Translations under genes and position numbers: made by a program
Notes under the pieces: model-generated
The model's database searches: none
Told to the model about the DNA's origin: nothing
What the model saw: only the letters and a program-made list of their open reading frames with translations
Origin: Leifsonia aquatica H1aii
Lineage (GTDB): Bacteria > Actinomycetota > Actinomycetes > Actinomycetales > Microbacteriaceae
Direction: 5' to 3'
DNA: 64,000 bases
Assembly (NCBI RefSeq): GCF_000633535.1
Contig: NZ_AYMR01000018.1
Span: forward strand, 124,001-188,000
In this document: one piece after another, positions 18,408-27,018 of the stretch
Position numbering within the stretch: position 1 is the stretch's first letter
Layout: each line of letters opens with the position of its first letter

Positions 18408-19019
18408 ATGCCCGAGTCGCGCGAGCCCGCCGCCCCGCAGTCCGGGGACGCGCGCGTCGAGGCTGTGCGATACCGGCTGCGGCGTGAGGCCGAGGCCCGC
18501 GGCGAGGACGTCGAGCCGGAGGCGAACGCCGGGCAGCCGTCGATGGATCAGCGCGCGCACGTGATCGAGAACGCCATCCAGCAGGCCATCCGCCGCGGAG
18601 ACTTCGACGACCTCCCCGGCGCGGGCAAACCGTTGCCCGGCCTCACCGGGACGCACGATCCCGATTGGTGGATCCGGCGCAAGATCGAGCGCGAGCAGCT
18701 GACCGGTCTCGGGCCGCCCGCCTTGACCCTCCGCACCGAGGACGCCGAGTTCGACGCCCGGCTCGACCGGCTCGGCTCCGAGCGGGCCGTGCGCGAGCAC
18801 GTCGAGGACTTCAACCGTCGGGTGCGGGAGGCGCGGCGGCAGCTCCAGGGCGGCCCGCCGGTCGTCACCGCCACCCGTGACGCCGACGCGGAGGTCGCCG
18901 CATGGCTCGACCGTCGTACGGCGCGTCTCCGGCAGGCGGAGGAGCAGCGCCGGGCGGAGGCGGAGGCGCTCGCCGCCCTCAGCCGGCGGGAGCGGCGCCG
19001 GGTTCGGCGAGGACGCTAG
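18408..19019 (+). CDS. DUF1992 (DnaJ C28-like) domain protein
   Basis: 203 residues. The core at residues ~45-115 (MDQRAHVIENAIQQAIRRGD, FDDLPGAGKPLPG, DPDWWIRRKIERE) is the DUF1992 domain found in the C-terminal part of DNAJC28 homologues. The C-terminal half is a charged Arg/Glu-rich helical region, probably coiled-coil. No J-domain is present. A TATCGT -10 box lies 6 nt before the ATG (leaderless). The biochemical role of DUF1992 is not established. Confidence 0.88.
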   Translation: MPESREPAAPQSGDARVEAVRYRLRREAEARGEDVEPEANAGQPSMDQRAHVIENAIQQAIRRGDFDDLPGAGKPLPGLTGTHDPDWWIRRKIEREQLTGLGPPALTLRTEDAEFDARLDRLGSERAVREHVEDFNRRVREARRQLQGGPPVVTATRDADAEVAAWLDRRTARLRQAEEQRRAEAEALAALSRRERRRVRRGR

Positions 19020-19052
19020 GCGGGCACGAGCCCCGGCCGTCGTCGCCGAGCG

Positions 19053-19793
19053 TCACTCCGTCAGATGCTGCTTGGTGTTCGTGTAGACGATGGAGTCCGC
19101 GGTCGCGCCGACCAGGCCGAGCGTGACCCGCAGGAGCCCGTTCGGCATCCCGTCGGCCGGAGGAGGGGTCGCGGCGCCCAGGGTGAGCGCGTGTCCGTCC
19201 GCCGTGGTGGCCGTGAGGGAGTTCAGGTAGACCTGCACGTGCCCGCTCAGCGTCATGGTGTCGGCGGTGGTCGCCAGCGACGGACCGGTCTCGTGTCGGA
19301 CGGTGAGGCTGAAGCCGCCGATCGTGATCGTGTCGGCCGAGATCTTGAGCGCCGCAACCCGACTGCCATCGGCGAGCGGGACCCTCACCACGCTGATGCC
19401 GGAGAGCCCCGTGAACGACAGGGACCGGCTGCCGAGCTGGGCGGGCGGCTGGGTGAAGACGGGGGAGCCGGCGTCGTCGATCGGGGTCGGGGCGGGTGTC
19501 CCCGGCGCCGGCGTGCCCGGGGTCGACGGATCGCCGCCGGGTGTGGTCGGTGTCGGCGTCGGCAGCAGCGGATCCAGCGGCGATCCCGGCGCCCCGGAGC
19601 CCGGAGGGGTCGACGGGGTCGGTGTGGGGGTCGGGCTCGGCGTCGAGCACGGGAGGAGGACCGGGATGCAGAACTGGGCGTGCGCGCTGGTGGGGAGCCG
19701 GGCCGCGCCGAGCCCGGCGACGGCGACCAGGACGCACGCCAGCAGGGCGCCGACGATCGTGCCGGGCCGGGTGCCGCTGCGGCGCGGGCTCAT
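19053..19793 (-). CDS. Secreted Pro/Thr-rich protein of the DUF6230/DUF6114 operon
   Basis: 246 residues. It has a signal peptide (hydrophobic residues ~12-32, AHA cleavage), then a long Pro/Thr/Ser linker (residues ~45-110, TPTPTP repeats), then a compact domain rich in beta strands (SLSFTGLSGISVVRVPL...DTITIGGFSLTVRH...HVQVYLNSLTA). The domain resembles the DUF6230 protein encoded first in the operon, which suggests a paralogous or partner structure. Its ATG overlaps the DUF6114 stop (ATGA). Extracytoplasmic; function unknown. Confidence 0.75.
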   Translation of the reverse strand: MSPRRSGTRPGTIVGALLACVLVAVAGLGAARLPTSAHAQFCIPVLLPCSTPSPTPTPTPSTPPGSGAPGSPLDPLLPTPTPTTPGGDPSTPGTPAPGTPAPTPIDDAGSPVFTQPPAQLGSRSLSFTGLSGISVVRVPLADGSRVAALKISADTITIGGFSLTVRHETGPSLATTADTMTLSGHVQVYLNSLTATTADGHALTLGAATPPPADGMPNGLLRVTLGLVGATADSIVYTNTKQHLTE

Positions 19794-20302
19794 CGCGTCG
19801 AGCCCTCCGTGCGCTCGGCCGCCGGGCCGCGGGCGAGGTCTTCGCGGGTCACCGCGTCCGCCTCTGCGCGCTCGGCCGCGCTCCGGTCCGCGCTCTCGTC
19901 GATCGCGGCCGCGTCGCCGGCCGCCGTCTTCGTCGGCATCCACGCGACCGTGAGCACGCCGCCGACGCTCGCCAGCAGCATGCCGAGGAAGAACCCACCG
20001 AGGTTCACCCCCACGAGCGAGTAGACCGCGACGGCCAGCGCGATGACGCCGTAGAAGATCCGGTGCGCGGGCATGGCGATGACCAGCACGCCCAGCAGGA
20101 CGAGCAGGATCGGGATGATCGTCGCCTGCAGGCCCTCGATGCCGAGCTGCACGTGGATCTTGCCGATGTCGAGCTGGCCGGAGAAGAACAGCTCCACACC
20201 GCCCAGCGCGGTCAGCAGCCCGCCCACGAACGGGCGGGAGCGGCGCCAGGCCCGGAAGCGCGCGCGGCGTGTGACGCCGGCGGCCACCGCGTTCAGAAGC
20301 AC
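19790..20302 (-). CDS. DUF6114 membrane protein
   Basis: About 170 residues. A basic start (RRARFRAWRRSRP) is followed by four membrane segments in residues ~25-130, including GGLLTALGGVELFFSG and FYGVIALAVAVYSLVGVNLG, then an acidic cytoplasmic tail. No ATG is available: GTG 20302 overlaps the preceding stop by 10 nt, and GTG 20287 is the alternative. Sits second in an operon between the DUF6230 protein and a secreted protein. The trio probably forms an envelope complex, which is inference from gene order. Confidence 0.8.
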   Translation of the reverse strand: MLLNAVAAGVTRRARFRAWRRSRPFVGGLLTALGGVELFFSGQLDIGKIHVQLGIEGLQATIIPILLVLLGVLVIAMPAHRIFYGVIALAVAVYSLVGVNLGGFFLGMLLASVGGVLTVAWMPTKTAAGDAAAIDESADRSAAERAEADAVTREDLARGPAAERTEGSTR

Positions 20303-20889
20303 CCCTTCGAGCCGTCCGTCAGCTGCACGTGCATCCCGGTCAGGGTGAACACGGAGGCCTGGGTGCTCCAGGCCGTCTGCTGCAGGTTGTCGATGGTGAC
20401 GGTGTCGGCGTCCTGGGCGAAGTCGCCCGCGGTGCCCTTGGCCGCCGTGTTGACGGCCGAGGCGTCGACGCCGATGCGGATGTTGCCGAACTTCGAGTCG
20501 CCCTTGAGGTCGGTCATCCCGATCTGGAGGTCGGAGGCCGAGGCGGGGGAGCCGCCGCCGCCCGCGGTGATCAGCATGCCCACCTTGCCGAGCGGGGTGT
20601 CGGTGACGACCGACTGGCAGAGGTCGGCGAGGGTGGCGGACTTGATGTTGGCGATCGCGACCTGGTGCTCGGTGCCCGCGGTGTCCGGGGCGACCCCGGC
20701 GTACTGCGAGAAACCGCTGCCGTCGAGCTTCGAGGCACTGATCTGGAACTGGCTGCCCGAGACCGCGAAGGAGACCGGCACGGCGCCCTGCGCCACTCCG
20801 GCCATCAGCAGTGTCGAGACCACGGCGACCGGTACGGCGGCGAGCACGATGCGGCCCGCGTGCGAGCCGGCGAACTTTCGAAACGTCAT
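20293..20889 (-). CDS. DUF6230 secreted protein
   Basis: 198 residues. The N-terminal signal/anchor segment is residues ~12-36 (IVLAAVPVAVVSTLLMAGVA), followed by an all-beta exported domain (VSFAVSGSQFQISASKL...TLADLCQSV...VTIDNLQQTAW...VFTLTGMHVQLTDG). Two cysteines (near residues 120 and 197) could pair. First gene of the operon, with its own strong promoter. Relatives in Streptomyces have sometimes been labelled cholesterol esterase, but no esterase motif is visible here. Confidence 0.82.
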   Translation of the reverse strand: MTFRKFAGSHAGRIVLAAVPVAVVSTLLMAGVAQGAVPVSFAVSGSQFQISASKLDGSGFSQYAGVAPDTAGTEHQVAIANIKSATLADLCQSVVTDTPLGKVGMLITAGGGGSPASASDLQIGMTDLKGDSKFGNIRIGVDASAVNTAAKGTAGDFAQDADTVTIDNLQQTAWSTQASVFTLTGMHVQLTDGSKGCF

Positions 20890-20943
20890 CGATCCTCCTG
20901 TTCGGGGGACTTGACAGCGCCAGTGCGGTCGAGTCCAGGAGCA

Positions 20944-20974
20944 AACCTAGACGCTATTGACCGTTTGTCAATAG
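20944..20974 (-). promoter_or_regulatory. Promoter and palindromic operator of the DUF6230 operon
   Basis: Minus-strand -35 TTGACA (20971-20966) and -10 TAGGTT (20949-20944) have a 16-nt spacer. The -35 box lies inside a palindrome with 8-bp arms CTATTGAC/GTCAATAG and a 5-nt centre (20954-20974). A repressor there would block RNA polymerase. Two TetR genes lie 0.6-1.2 kb upstream and are candidates. Confidence 0.8.
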
Positions 20975-21513
20975 TTGGCGCTCATTCGAGGGTCACGGCG
21001 TGGCCAGATCGTGTAGCTCACGGCCCACGCGAGGTCCGCGGCGACGGCGATCCCGAGCACCGGGACGAAGGCCGTCACCGCCGCGGAACGTTCCGGCTCG
21101 CCGGCGATCAGGACGAGCGCGCCGATCACGGCCAGTGCCACCGCCGCGCCGAGCAGTGTGCGCAGCACATCGCGCCAGCAGGCGCGGGTGTAGCCGGCGC
21201 CGGTCTGCTTCACGGGGGCGGGGCCACCGGCGAACCGGTACGCGAACCGCACATCCGCCCAGCGGATCGTCGCGTGGCCGTACGCGACCGAGAAGCCGAG
21301 ATAGAGCGCCGCGAGGCCGTGCGCGGCCGTCGCTGTTCCGCCCGCGGCCAGATCGAGGGCGGTCGCCACGAGCAGGGCCAGGTCGGTGACGGGGGAGAGG
21401 GCGAGGAGGACGGCCCCGGCGCGCCGCGCGTGCAGGAGGTAGCGGGCGATGAGTCCGAGCCCGATGAAGACCCAGAACAGGATCTCGCAGACGACGATGA
21501 CGACGACGATCAC
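20968..21513 (-). CDS. Four- to five-span membrane protein, TetR-controlled
   Basis: 181 residues with hydrophobic segments near residues 5-25, 30-55, 60-85, 120-145 and 150-170, and a cytoplasmic loop containing GHATIRWADVRFAYRF. GTG 21513 is preferred over 21519 because GGAGG is 7 nt upstream of it and only 1 nt from the other. Divergent from the TetR gene at 21583 with two operators between, so it is very likely its regulated target. No family firmly recognised; possibly a small transporter or membrane-stress protein. Confidence 0.8.
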   Translation of the reverse strand: MIVVVIVVCEILFWVFIGLGLIARYLLHARRAGAVLLALSPVTDLALLVATALDLAAGGTATAAHGLAALYLGFSVAYGHATIRWADVRFAYRFAGGPAPVKQTGAGYTRACWRDVLRTLLGAAVALAVIGALVLIAGEPERSAAVTAFVPVLGIAVAADLAWAVSYTIWPRRDPRMSANY

Positions 21514-21529
21514 ACGCACCCCTCCGCAG

Positions 21530-21572
21530 TTAGCACGACTGTGCTAAATCGGAGCGTAGCACGACCGTGCTA
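21530..21572. promoter_or_regulatory. Twin TetR operators
   Basis: TTAGCAC-GACT-GTGCTAA (21530-21547) and TAGCAC-GACC-GTGCTA (21557-21572) share the same arms and are centred 26 bp apart between divergent genes. The second overlaps the TAGCCT -10 box (21571-21576) of the TetR gene. Autoregulation by that TetR protein is inferred. Confidence 0.85.
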
Positions 21573-21582
21573 GCCTCCGAGC

Positions 21583-22167
21583 ATGCCGCGCACCATGGAC
21601 CGCGACGCCCGCAAGGCCCAGCTCGCCGAGGCCGTCTGGCGCACCATCGTCGAGCGCGGGATCGGCGCGGTGTCGGTCCGCACGGTCGCCGCCGAAGCGG
21701 CGGTGGCGGTCGGATCGCTGCGGCACGTCTTCCCCACCCGCACGGAACTGCTCGAATTCTCCGCCGAGCTCATGGTCGATCGGGCCACGGACCGCATCCG
21801 CGCGCTCCCCGAGCGCGACGACCCGCGAGAGCATGCCATGGACGTGCTCCGGCAGCTGCTCCCGCTCACCCCCGACAGTCGGGCCGAGCTGGAGGTCAAC
21901 ATCGCGCTGATCGCCGAGACGCCCGCCCTGCCGGGACTCGCACGCATCCGCGACGAGGCCGACCGGGCGCTCACCGATGTCTGCCTGCGTCTGGTCGCGG
22001 CGCTCCGGGGGGAGTCCTCCGCTGCTGCAACCGACACCCTGCGACGCGAGGCGCTCCGGCTCCATGCGCTGGTCGACGGCCTGGCCGTGCACCTGCTGGT
22101 GCGCGGGGGCGACTCCGGGTGGGCGCTCGACCTCCTCCGCGCGGAGCTCGACCGGCTCGCCGGATAG
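21583..22167 (+). CDS. TetR family regulator
   Basis: 194 residues. HTH at about residues 28-60 (VSVRTVAAEAAVAVGSLRHVFP), close to the BetI-like/TetR_C_6 type where the start of helix 4 reads GSLRHVF. The C-terminal helical domain carries no obvious known ligand motif. A -10 box TAGCCT 6 nt before the ATG indicates leaderless mRNA. It is divergent from the membrane protein at 20968 and followed by a second TetR gene after 9 nt. Confidence 0.9.
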   Translation: MPRTMDRDARKAQLAEAVWRTIVERGIGAVSVRTVAAEAAVAVGSLRHVFPTRTELLEFSAELMVDRATDRIRALPERDDPREHAMDVLRQLLPLTPDSRAELEVNIALIAETPALPGLARIRDEADRALTDVCLRLVAALRGESSAAATDTLRREALRLHALVDGLAVHLLVRGGDSGWALDLLRAELDRLAG

Positions 22168-22176
22168 GCTCGCAGC

Positions 22177-22764
22177 ATGTCCACGGACCGGCGCACACGG
22201 CTCACCCCGGACGAGCGCCGGGCTCAGCTGGTCGCGCTCGGGGTCGCCCTCCTGGCAGAGCGGCCGCTGGACGACCTCACCATCGACACGCTGTCCGAGA
22301 AGGCCGGCGTCTCGCGCGGACTCCTCTTCCACTACTTCGGTTCCAAGCAGGGGCTGCACCGGGAGGTCGTCCGCACCGCGCGTGACAGCATGCTGCACGC
22401 CACGGAACCCCTCGCCGAGCTGCCGCCGCTGGATCGTCTGCGTGACACGCTCGCGCGCATCGTGCGGTTCGTCCGCGAGCACCACGGCACGTTCTACTCC
22501 CTGGTCCGCGGCGTGGCCAGCGGCGACAGCGAGGTCCGCGCCGTGGTCGAGGAGGCCCGCGAGGAGCAGGCGGGACGCGTGGTGGCCGCGTTCCTCGAAC
22601 TCGGCGTGACCGACACCCCGATGCTGCGCATCGCGCTGCGGTCGTGGGTCGCATTCGCCGAGGAGGCGCTCGTCGAGACCGCGCTCGTTCCCGAGCTCTC
22701 CGCCGACGACATCGTCGGCTTCCTGGAGCGCAGTGCTCGCGGGGTCGTCGCCGCCCTCGGCTAG
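22177..22764 (+). CDS. TetR family regulator
   Basis: 195 residues. HTH at residues ~32-72 (TIDTLSEKAGVSRGLLFHYF), C-terminal TetR_C domain with aromatic-rich helices (ALRSWVAFAEEALVE). Its -10 box TAGGCT (22165-22170) contains the TAG stop of the previous TetR gene and ends 6 nt before the ATG. Second regulator in tandem; its own target is not evident, and the DUF6230 operator at 20954-20974 is a candidate. The stop lies in a large inverted repeat. Confidence 0.9.
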   Translation: MSTDRRTRLTPDERRAQLVALGVALLAERPLDDLTIDTLSEKAGVSRGLLFHYFGSKQGLHREVVRTARDSMLHATEPLAELPPLDRLRDTLARIVRFVREHHGTFYSLVRGVASGDSEVRAVVEEAREEQAGRVVAAFLELGVTDTPMLRIALRSWVAFAEEALVETALVPELSADDIVGFLERSARGVVAALG

Positions 22765-22832
22765 GGTACGTCTCTCACTTCGTGGGCGCTGCGCGGTGCC
22801 CGGTGGCCCACGACGTGAGAGACACACCCTAG
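22761..22832. repeat. 72-bp inverted repeat between convergent genes
   Basis: 27-nt arms 22761-22787 and 22806-22832 are complementary except at three positions, with an 18-nt centre. The arms begin and end with CTAGGGT/ACCCTAG. The structure overlaps both the TetR stop codon and the stop of the opposite-strand acidic protein gene, so it could terminate both transcripts. No T-run follows, and it is longer than usual terminators. Confidence 0.85.
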
Positions 22833-23125
22833 ATCCCCTCCTCCTCGATGTCGTCCTCGGTGAGGACGCCCTCGTCCGGGTCGCCGAGAGGATCGTGCTC
22901 GTCCTCGATCGGGGAGGCCTCGTCTCCCGCGCCGTTCCCCCACACGGTCTCGCCCGCGACGCCGTCCGTGGTCACGAGCTCGTCGGCGGCGTCCGCCTCG
23001 GCGATCGGGTCGTCGACGGAGTAGTCGATGTCGCCGTCGGCCGGATCGACCCAGCCGGCCGTGTCACCGCCGTCGCCGTCGCCGTACCGGTCGTCTTCCA
23101 CGCCGTCCTCGGGGATGCGGTCCAT
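22829..23125 (-). CDS. Small very acidic protein, unknown
   Basis: 98 residues, more than a third Asp/Glu, no hydrophobic segment (for example YGDGDGGDTAGWVDPADGD). AGGAGG lies 7 nt before the ATG. The stop lies in the 72-bp inverted repeat. Similar short acidic proteins occur in Microbacteriaceae without known function. No operon partner is seen. Confidence 0.7.
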   Translation of the reverse strand: MDRIPEDGVEDDRYGDGDGGDTAGWVDPADGDIDYSVDDPIAEADAADELVTTDGVAGETVWGNGAGDEASPIEDEHDPLGDPDEGVLTEDDIEEEGI

Positions 23126-23185
23126 GGCTGGCCTCCTGTCGTCGCGGGTGCGGTGCGGCGAACCTACACCCGCGCCCGGGCACGC

Positions 23186-23220
23186 AGAAGGCGGCCGGTC
23201 CACCGGACCGGCCGCCTTCT
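23186..23220 (-). terminator. Hairpin terminator of the DsbA-like gene
   Basis: Perfect 16-bp arms AGAAGGCGGCCGGTCC and complement with a 3-nt loop, 20 nt after the DsbA-like stop codon. No T-run, as is common in high-GC actinobacteria. Confidence 0.8.
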
Positions 23221-23239
23221 GGAGCGATGCGCGCGGAGG

Positions 23240-24142
23240 TCAGCTCGCCTTCGGGAAGGTGATCGTGCCGCTGTCGCCGGCGTCCTTGACCGCCGCAGCG
23301 ACGAAGGAGGCGAACTGGGTGGCGTCGGTGAAGCCGCCCTGGTAGCGCTCGCCGTTCACGAACACGGTCGGGGTGCCGAAGCCGCCCTGAGGGTTCGCGA
23401 GCTGCTTGCTGGCGGTCGCGTCCTTGGTGCGGTTGGTGACGAACGGCGCGTACGTCTGGTTGTTCACGCAGTCGGTGATCTGCTTCGACTCGACCCCAGC
23501 TCCCTTGAAGAGCTTCAGGATCTCGGCGTCCGTCAACCCGGTGCCGGTCTGCTCGTCGGGCTGGTTGGCGAAGAGCGCGCTGTTGATGTCGAAGAACTTG
23601 TCGGGCTCGTAGTTCGCCACGCACGAGGCCGCGGCGGCCGAACGGGTCGAGTACTTGTTGTTGGTCGGGGAGTCGAGGATGGCGACCGGGTGGATCTCGA
23701 GGGTCGCGGTCCCGTCGGCCATCATCTGCTTCATCTGCGCGCTGTTCGTGGTCTCGAACTGGTCGCAGTAGGGGCACTGGTAGTCGAGCCAGATCTGGAT
23801 GTGCGCGGTCTTGCCGTCGAGCTTCTGCGTCGTCGGGGTGGGCGCGTCGCCACCGGAGATGGCGGGGCTCGTGACGGCCTTGTCCGCCTGGGTCAGCACG
23901 ATGCCGCCGCTGATCATGTTCTTCGGGTTCGCGACATTGCTGGAGGCGGTGACGCCCGAGTAGATGAACAGGCCGACGACGGCGAGCACGGCGAGCACGC
24001 CGACGATCACCGAGCTCTGGACGACGACCTTGCGGCGCTTCGCCTTCTTGGCGGCCTCTTCACGCATGAGCCGCGCGGTCTCGCGCGCCTCTTCGCGTCG
24101 GTCGCGCTTGGTCGGGCCGGAGGCCCCTCTACCCGTTGCCAT
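23240..24142 (-). CDS. DsbA-family thiol oxidoreductase, membrane-anchored
   Basis: 300 residues. A cytoplasmic Lys/Arg-rich N terminus (~40 residues) is followed by one membrane anchor (residues ~42-64) and an extracytoplasmic thioredoxin-like domain of the DsbA/Thioredoxin_4 type. The active site is DYQCPYC near residue 122, and the cis-Pro loop is GFGTPTVFVNG near residue 262. A second cysteine pair (ASCVANY, ITDCVNN) is probably structural. Its likely role is disulfide formation in exported proteins such as the cysteine-containing surface proteins nearby. Followed by a strong hairpin. Confidence 0.9.
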   Translation of the reverse strand: MATGRGASGPTKRDRREEARETARLMREEAAKKAKRRKVVVQSSVIVGVLAVLAVVGLFIYSGVTASSNVANPKNMISGGIVLTQADKAVTSPAISGGDAPTPTTQKLDGKTAHIQIWLDYQCPYCDQFETTNSAQMKQMMADGTATLEIHPVAILDSPTNNKYSTRSAAAASCVANYEPDKFFDINSALFANQPDEQTGTGLTDAEILKLFKGAGVESKQITDCVNNQTYAPFVTNRTKDATASKQLANPQGGFGTPTVFVNGERYQGGFTDATQFASFVAAAVKDAGDSGTITFPKAS

Positions 24143-24321
24143 TCAGTTCATCCCATTCGACTGTGGACATTCCCCCACCGATCGTAGGGGGTAATTCCTT
24201 TGAGAGGGCTGGTGGTGTGCCGGACGATCGGGCCGGCGGTCGCCCTGTGCCTCGTTCGGGTCCCTTGCCGCGGCGGAGCGCGCTCGCCAGACTGCTGCGA
24301 GCACGACCCGAAGGAGTGAAC

Positions 24322-24954
24322 GTGGCACGGTCCAGGCTGGGCACCCTCGGTTGGTCGGTCGTCGGAGGCGCCGCGGCACTCGCGCTCCTGGTCTCCGTCT
24401 CGGCCTACGCCGCCGGAGGCCACCCTCCCGCCGAGACGGCCGAGACCGATGCCGTCGCCGTTCCGTCGGAGCGGAGCACGACGCCCACACCGACGCCGCT
24501 GACGGAGACGACCACGGTGACCGTCGACACGGCGATCCCGTTCGCGGCGACCACCGTGGACGATCCGACCCGGGATGCCGGCACGAGCGCCGTCACGACC
24601 GAAGGCCGGAACGGCGTCACGACGAGCACCTACAGTGTCACGCTCGTCGACGGGGTCGAGACCGCCCGCACCCTCGTCTCCGAGACCGTGACGACGCCTC
24701 CCATCGACCAGGTCACGAGTGTGGGCTCGCGGAAACCCGCACCCGTCGCCGCGGCGCCCCCGGCCGCACCGCCCGCTTTGGATCCGAGCGGGTGCGATCC
24801 GAACTACGCCGGCGCCTGTGTGCCGATCGCGAGCGACGTCGACTGTGCGGGCGGCAGCGGGAACGGCCCGGCCTACGTGCGCGGCCCGGTCCAGGTCGTC
24901 GGGACGGACATCTACGACCTGGACCGCGACGGCGACGGCATCGGCTGCGAGTAG
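24322..24954 (+). CDS. Exported G5-domain protein with C-terminal excalibur-like motif
   Basis: 210 residues. The signal segment is residues ~10-36. A Thr-rich linker leads to a G5 domain (residues ~55-135, TEGRNGVTTSTYSVTLVDGVETARTL split over its strands), a fold linked to binding N-acetylglucosamine or cell wall. The end (residues ~155-210) is a Cys-rich excalibur-like module finishing LDRDGDGIGCE, a typical calcium-binding loop. GTG 24322 is chosen because AAGGAG lies 6 nt upstream; a longer frame from 24136 lacks a site. Probably wall-associated. Confidence 0.82.
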   Translation: MARSRLGTLGWSVVGGAAALALLVSVSAYAAGGHPPAETAETDAVAVPSERSTTPTPTPLTETTTVTVDTAIPFAATTVDDPTRDAGTSAVTTEGRNGVTTSTYSVTLVDGVETARTLVSETVTTPPIDQVTSVGSRKPAPVAAAPPAAPPALDPSGCDPNYAGACVPIASDVDCAGGSGNGPAYVRGPVQVVGTDIYDLDRDGDGIGCE

Positions 24955-24993
24955 CGCCACCGTGCCGGATGGGGGTCGGCGGCGTCGGGCCGG

Positions 24994-26250
24994 CTAGCCG
25001 ACGTTCACCGTGCTCGGTGCCGCGACCGGCACCAGCCGCTGCAGCTGCGTGACGTGCGCCGGGGTCAGCTCGGCCAGCGAGGAGACCTCGAGCAACTGCA
25101 TGGTGCGCACGATCTGGTCGGACAGGATCTGGATGGTGCGGTCGACTCCCGCGCGCCCGCCCGCCATCAGGCCGTACAGATAGGCGCGGCCGATGAGCGT
25201 GAACTTCGCCCCCAGTGCGTAGGCGGCGATGATGTCGGCGCCGTTCATGATGCCGGTGTCGATCGCGACCTCGGTGTGCTGGCCGACTTCCTGAACCACC
25301 GTGGGCAGGAGGTGGAACGGGATGGGCGCGCGGTCGAGCTGGCGGCCGCCGTGGTTCGACAGCACGATGCCGTCGACGCCGAGGTCGACGAGCTTCGCGG
25401 AGTCCTCGACGTTCTGCACGCCCTTGACGACGATCTTCCCGGGGAACAGGTCGCGGATGATCGCCAGGTCGTCGAAGCTGATGGACGGGTCCATCGCCGC
25501 GTTGAGCAGGTCGCCGACCGTGCCGCCGGTCGACGACAACGACGCGAACTCGAGCTTGGGTGTGGTGAGGAAGTCGTACCACCACCACGGGCGCGGGATG
25601 GCGTTGACGATCGTGCCGAGGGTGAGCTGCGGCGGGATGGAGAAGCCGTTGCGCTTGTCGCGCAGGCGCGCCCCGGCGACCGGGGTGTCGACGGTGAAGA
25701 AGAGGGTGTCGAAACCGGCGGCGGCGGCCCGGCGCACGAGTTCGTAGGAGATCTCGCGCTCGCGCATCACGTAGAGCTGGAACCAGTTGCGCCCGGTCGG
25801 GTTGGCCGCCTTCACGTTCTCGATGGACGTGGTGCCGAGCGTGGAGAGCGTGAACGGAATGCCCGCGGCGCCGGCCGCCCCGGCGCCGGCGACCTCGCCC
25901 TCGGTCTGCATCAGGCGGGTGAAGCCGGTCGGTGCGATGCCGAACGGGAGGGCCGAGCGGCCGCCCCAGATCTCGCACGAGGTGTCGACGACCGAGACAT
26001 CGCGCAGGATCGACGGGTGGAACTCGATGTCCTGGAACGCCTGACGGGCGCGGGCCAGCGAGAGCTCGCCCTCCGCGGCGCCTTCGGTGTAGTCGAACGC
26101 GGCCTTCGGGGTGCGCCGTTTCGCGATGGCGCGCAGGTCCTCGATGGTGAGGGCGCCCTGCAGCCGGCGCTTCTTGGCGTCGAACTCGGGTTTCTTGAAC
26201 GACATCAATTCGAGCAGTTCGGCGGGCTTGGGGACTTGACGGGTGACCAT
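24994..26250 (-). CDS. FMN-dependent alpha-hydroxy acid oxidase/dehydrogenase (LldD-like)
   Basis: 418 residues, the usual length. It oxidises L-lactate or a similar 2-hydroxy acid. Visible are the N-terminal [12 protein letters not shown]...[12 protein letters not shown], the FMN-site [10 protein letters not shown], the YVMRER strand and the catalytic histidine in [10 protein letters not shown], followed by [12 protein letters not shown] and IGRAYLYGL. Only 7 nt after the FadR-type regulator gene on the same strand, so it is co-transcribed and probably induced by its own substrate. The start is ATG; upstream Met-poor extensions are ignored. Confidence 0.92.
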   Translation of the reverse strand: MVTRQVPKPAELLELMSFKKPEFDAKKRRLQGALTIEDLRAIAKRRTPKAAFDYTEGAAEGELSLARARQAFQDIEFHPSILRDVSVVDTSCEIWGGRSALPFGIAPTGFTRLMQTEGEVAGAGAAGAAGIPFTLSTLGTTSIENVKAANPTGRNWFQLYVMREREISYELVRRAAAAGFDTLFFTVDTPVAGARLRDKRNGFSIPPQLTLGTIVNAIPRPWWWYDFLTTPKLEFASLSSTGGTVGDLLNAAMDPSISFDDLAIIRDLFPGKIVVKGVQNVEDSAKLVDLGVDGIVLSNHGGRQLDRAPIPFHLLPTVVQEVGQHTEVAIDTGIMNGADIIAAYALGAKFTLIGRAYLYGLMAGGRAGVDRTIQILSDQIVRTMQLLEVSSLAELTPAHVTQLQRLVPVAAPSTVNVG

Positions 26251-26257
26251 GGGCTGC

Positions 26258-27007
26258 CTATCGGGGGTCGTGGGCGGAGGGGGCGGTGGTGGGGACGGCG
26301 TCCTGGGGTGCGGGGGAGGCGTCGCGGTAGTACCCGCTGATGTGGTCGTGGATCCGGGTGCGGGCGCCGACCGCGTCTCCCGCGACGATCGCCGCCATGA
26401 CGGCACGGTGCTCGGCCCGCAGGCGAGCAGCCATGGCCTCCCACTCGGGGATGCGTGCGAGGCCGGCGAGCACGTAGCCCTCGATGGAGCTGCGGAGCCC
26501 GGCCATCGTCGCCGCGACGACCGCGTTGCCGGAGGCCTCCGCGAGTGCGAGGTGGAACTGCGCGTCGAGCACCAGGAACTCCTGCGGCGTGAGTGCGGGG
26601 TCGTCCATCGCGTCGAGCAGGTGGTGGGCGTCGGCGACATCGAGGGCGCCGCTGCGTTCGGCGAGCTCCTGCGCGACGGCGGTCTCGAGCAGGAGCCGGG
26701 TGCGCACCACGTCGGCCACGGGGAAACCGCTGGCGGCGACCTGCAGCCGCATCAGCGCCTGCATCCCGCCGACCGGCCGGGCGACGATGATCGCACCGGA
26801 ACTCGGGCCGGAGCCGGTCTGGGTGCGCACGAGCCCCATGGCCTCCAGGACGCGGATGGCCTCCCGCACGCTCGACCGGGAGACCCCCAGGTCGGCGGCG
26901 AGCGTCCGCTCGGGCGGCAGGTGGTCGCCGGGTCGCAGGCGACCGTCGACGAGTCGCGCCTCGATGTGGGCGAGCACGCCCTCCCATGCCCGCGGCTCCG
27001 CGGTCAT
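26258..27007 (-). CDS. FadR/LldR-subfamily GntR regulator
   Basis: 249 residues. The winged helix is at residues ~10-75 with [35 protein letters not shown] split over its helices. The FCD effector domain is at residues ~95-230, with metal-binding His/Asp candidates ([29 protein letters not shown]). Located directly upstream of the hydroxy-acid oxidase, so it probably acts as a lactate-responsive LldR. Two exact TGGTCCGACCA operators precede it. GGAGG lies before the ATG. Confidence 0.92.
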   Translation of the reverse strand: MTAEPRAWEGVLAHIEARLVDGRLRPGDHLPPERTLAADLGVSRSSVREAIRVLEAMGLVRTQTGSGPSSGAIIVARPVGGMQALMRLQVAASGFPVADVVRTRLLLETAVAQELAERSGALDVADAHHLLDAMDDPALTPQEFLVLDAQFHLALAEASGNAVVAATMAGLRSSIEGYVLAGLARIPEWEAMAARLRAEHRAVMAAIVAGDAVGARTRIHDHISGYYRDASPAPQDAVPTTAPSAHDPR

Positions 27008-27018
27008 CGCGCCTCCTG

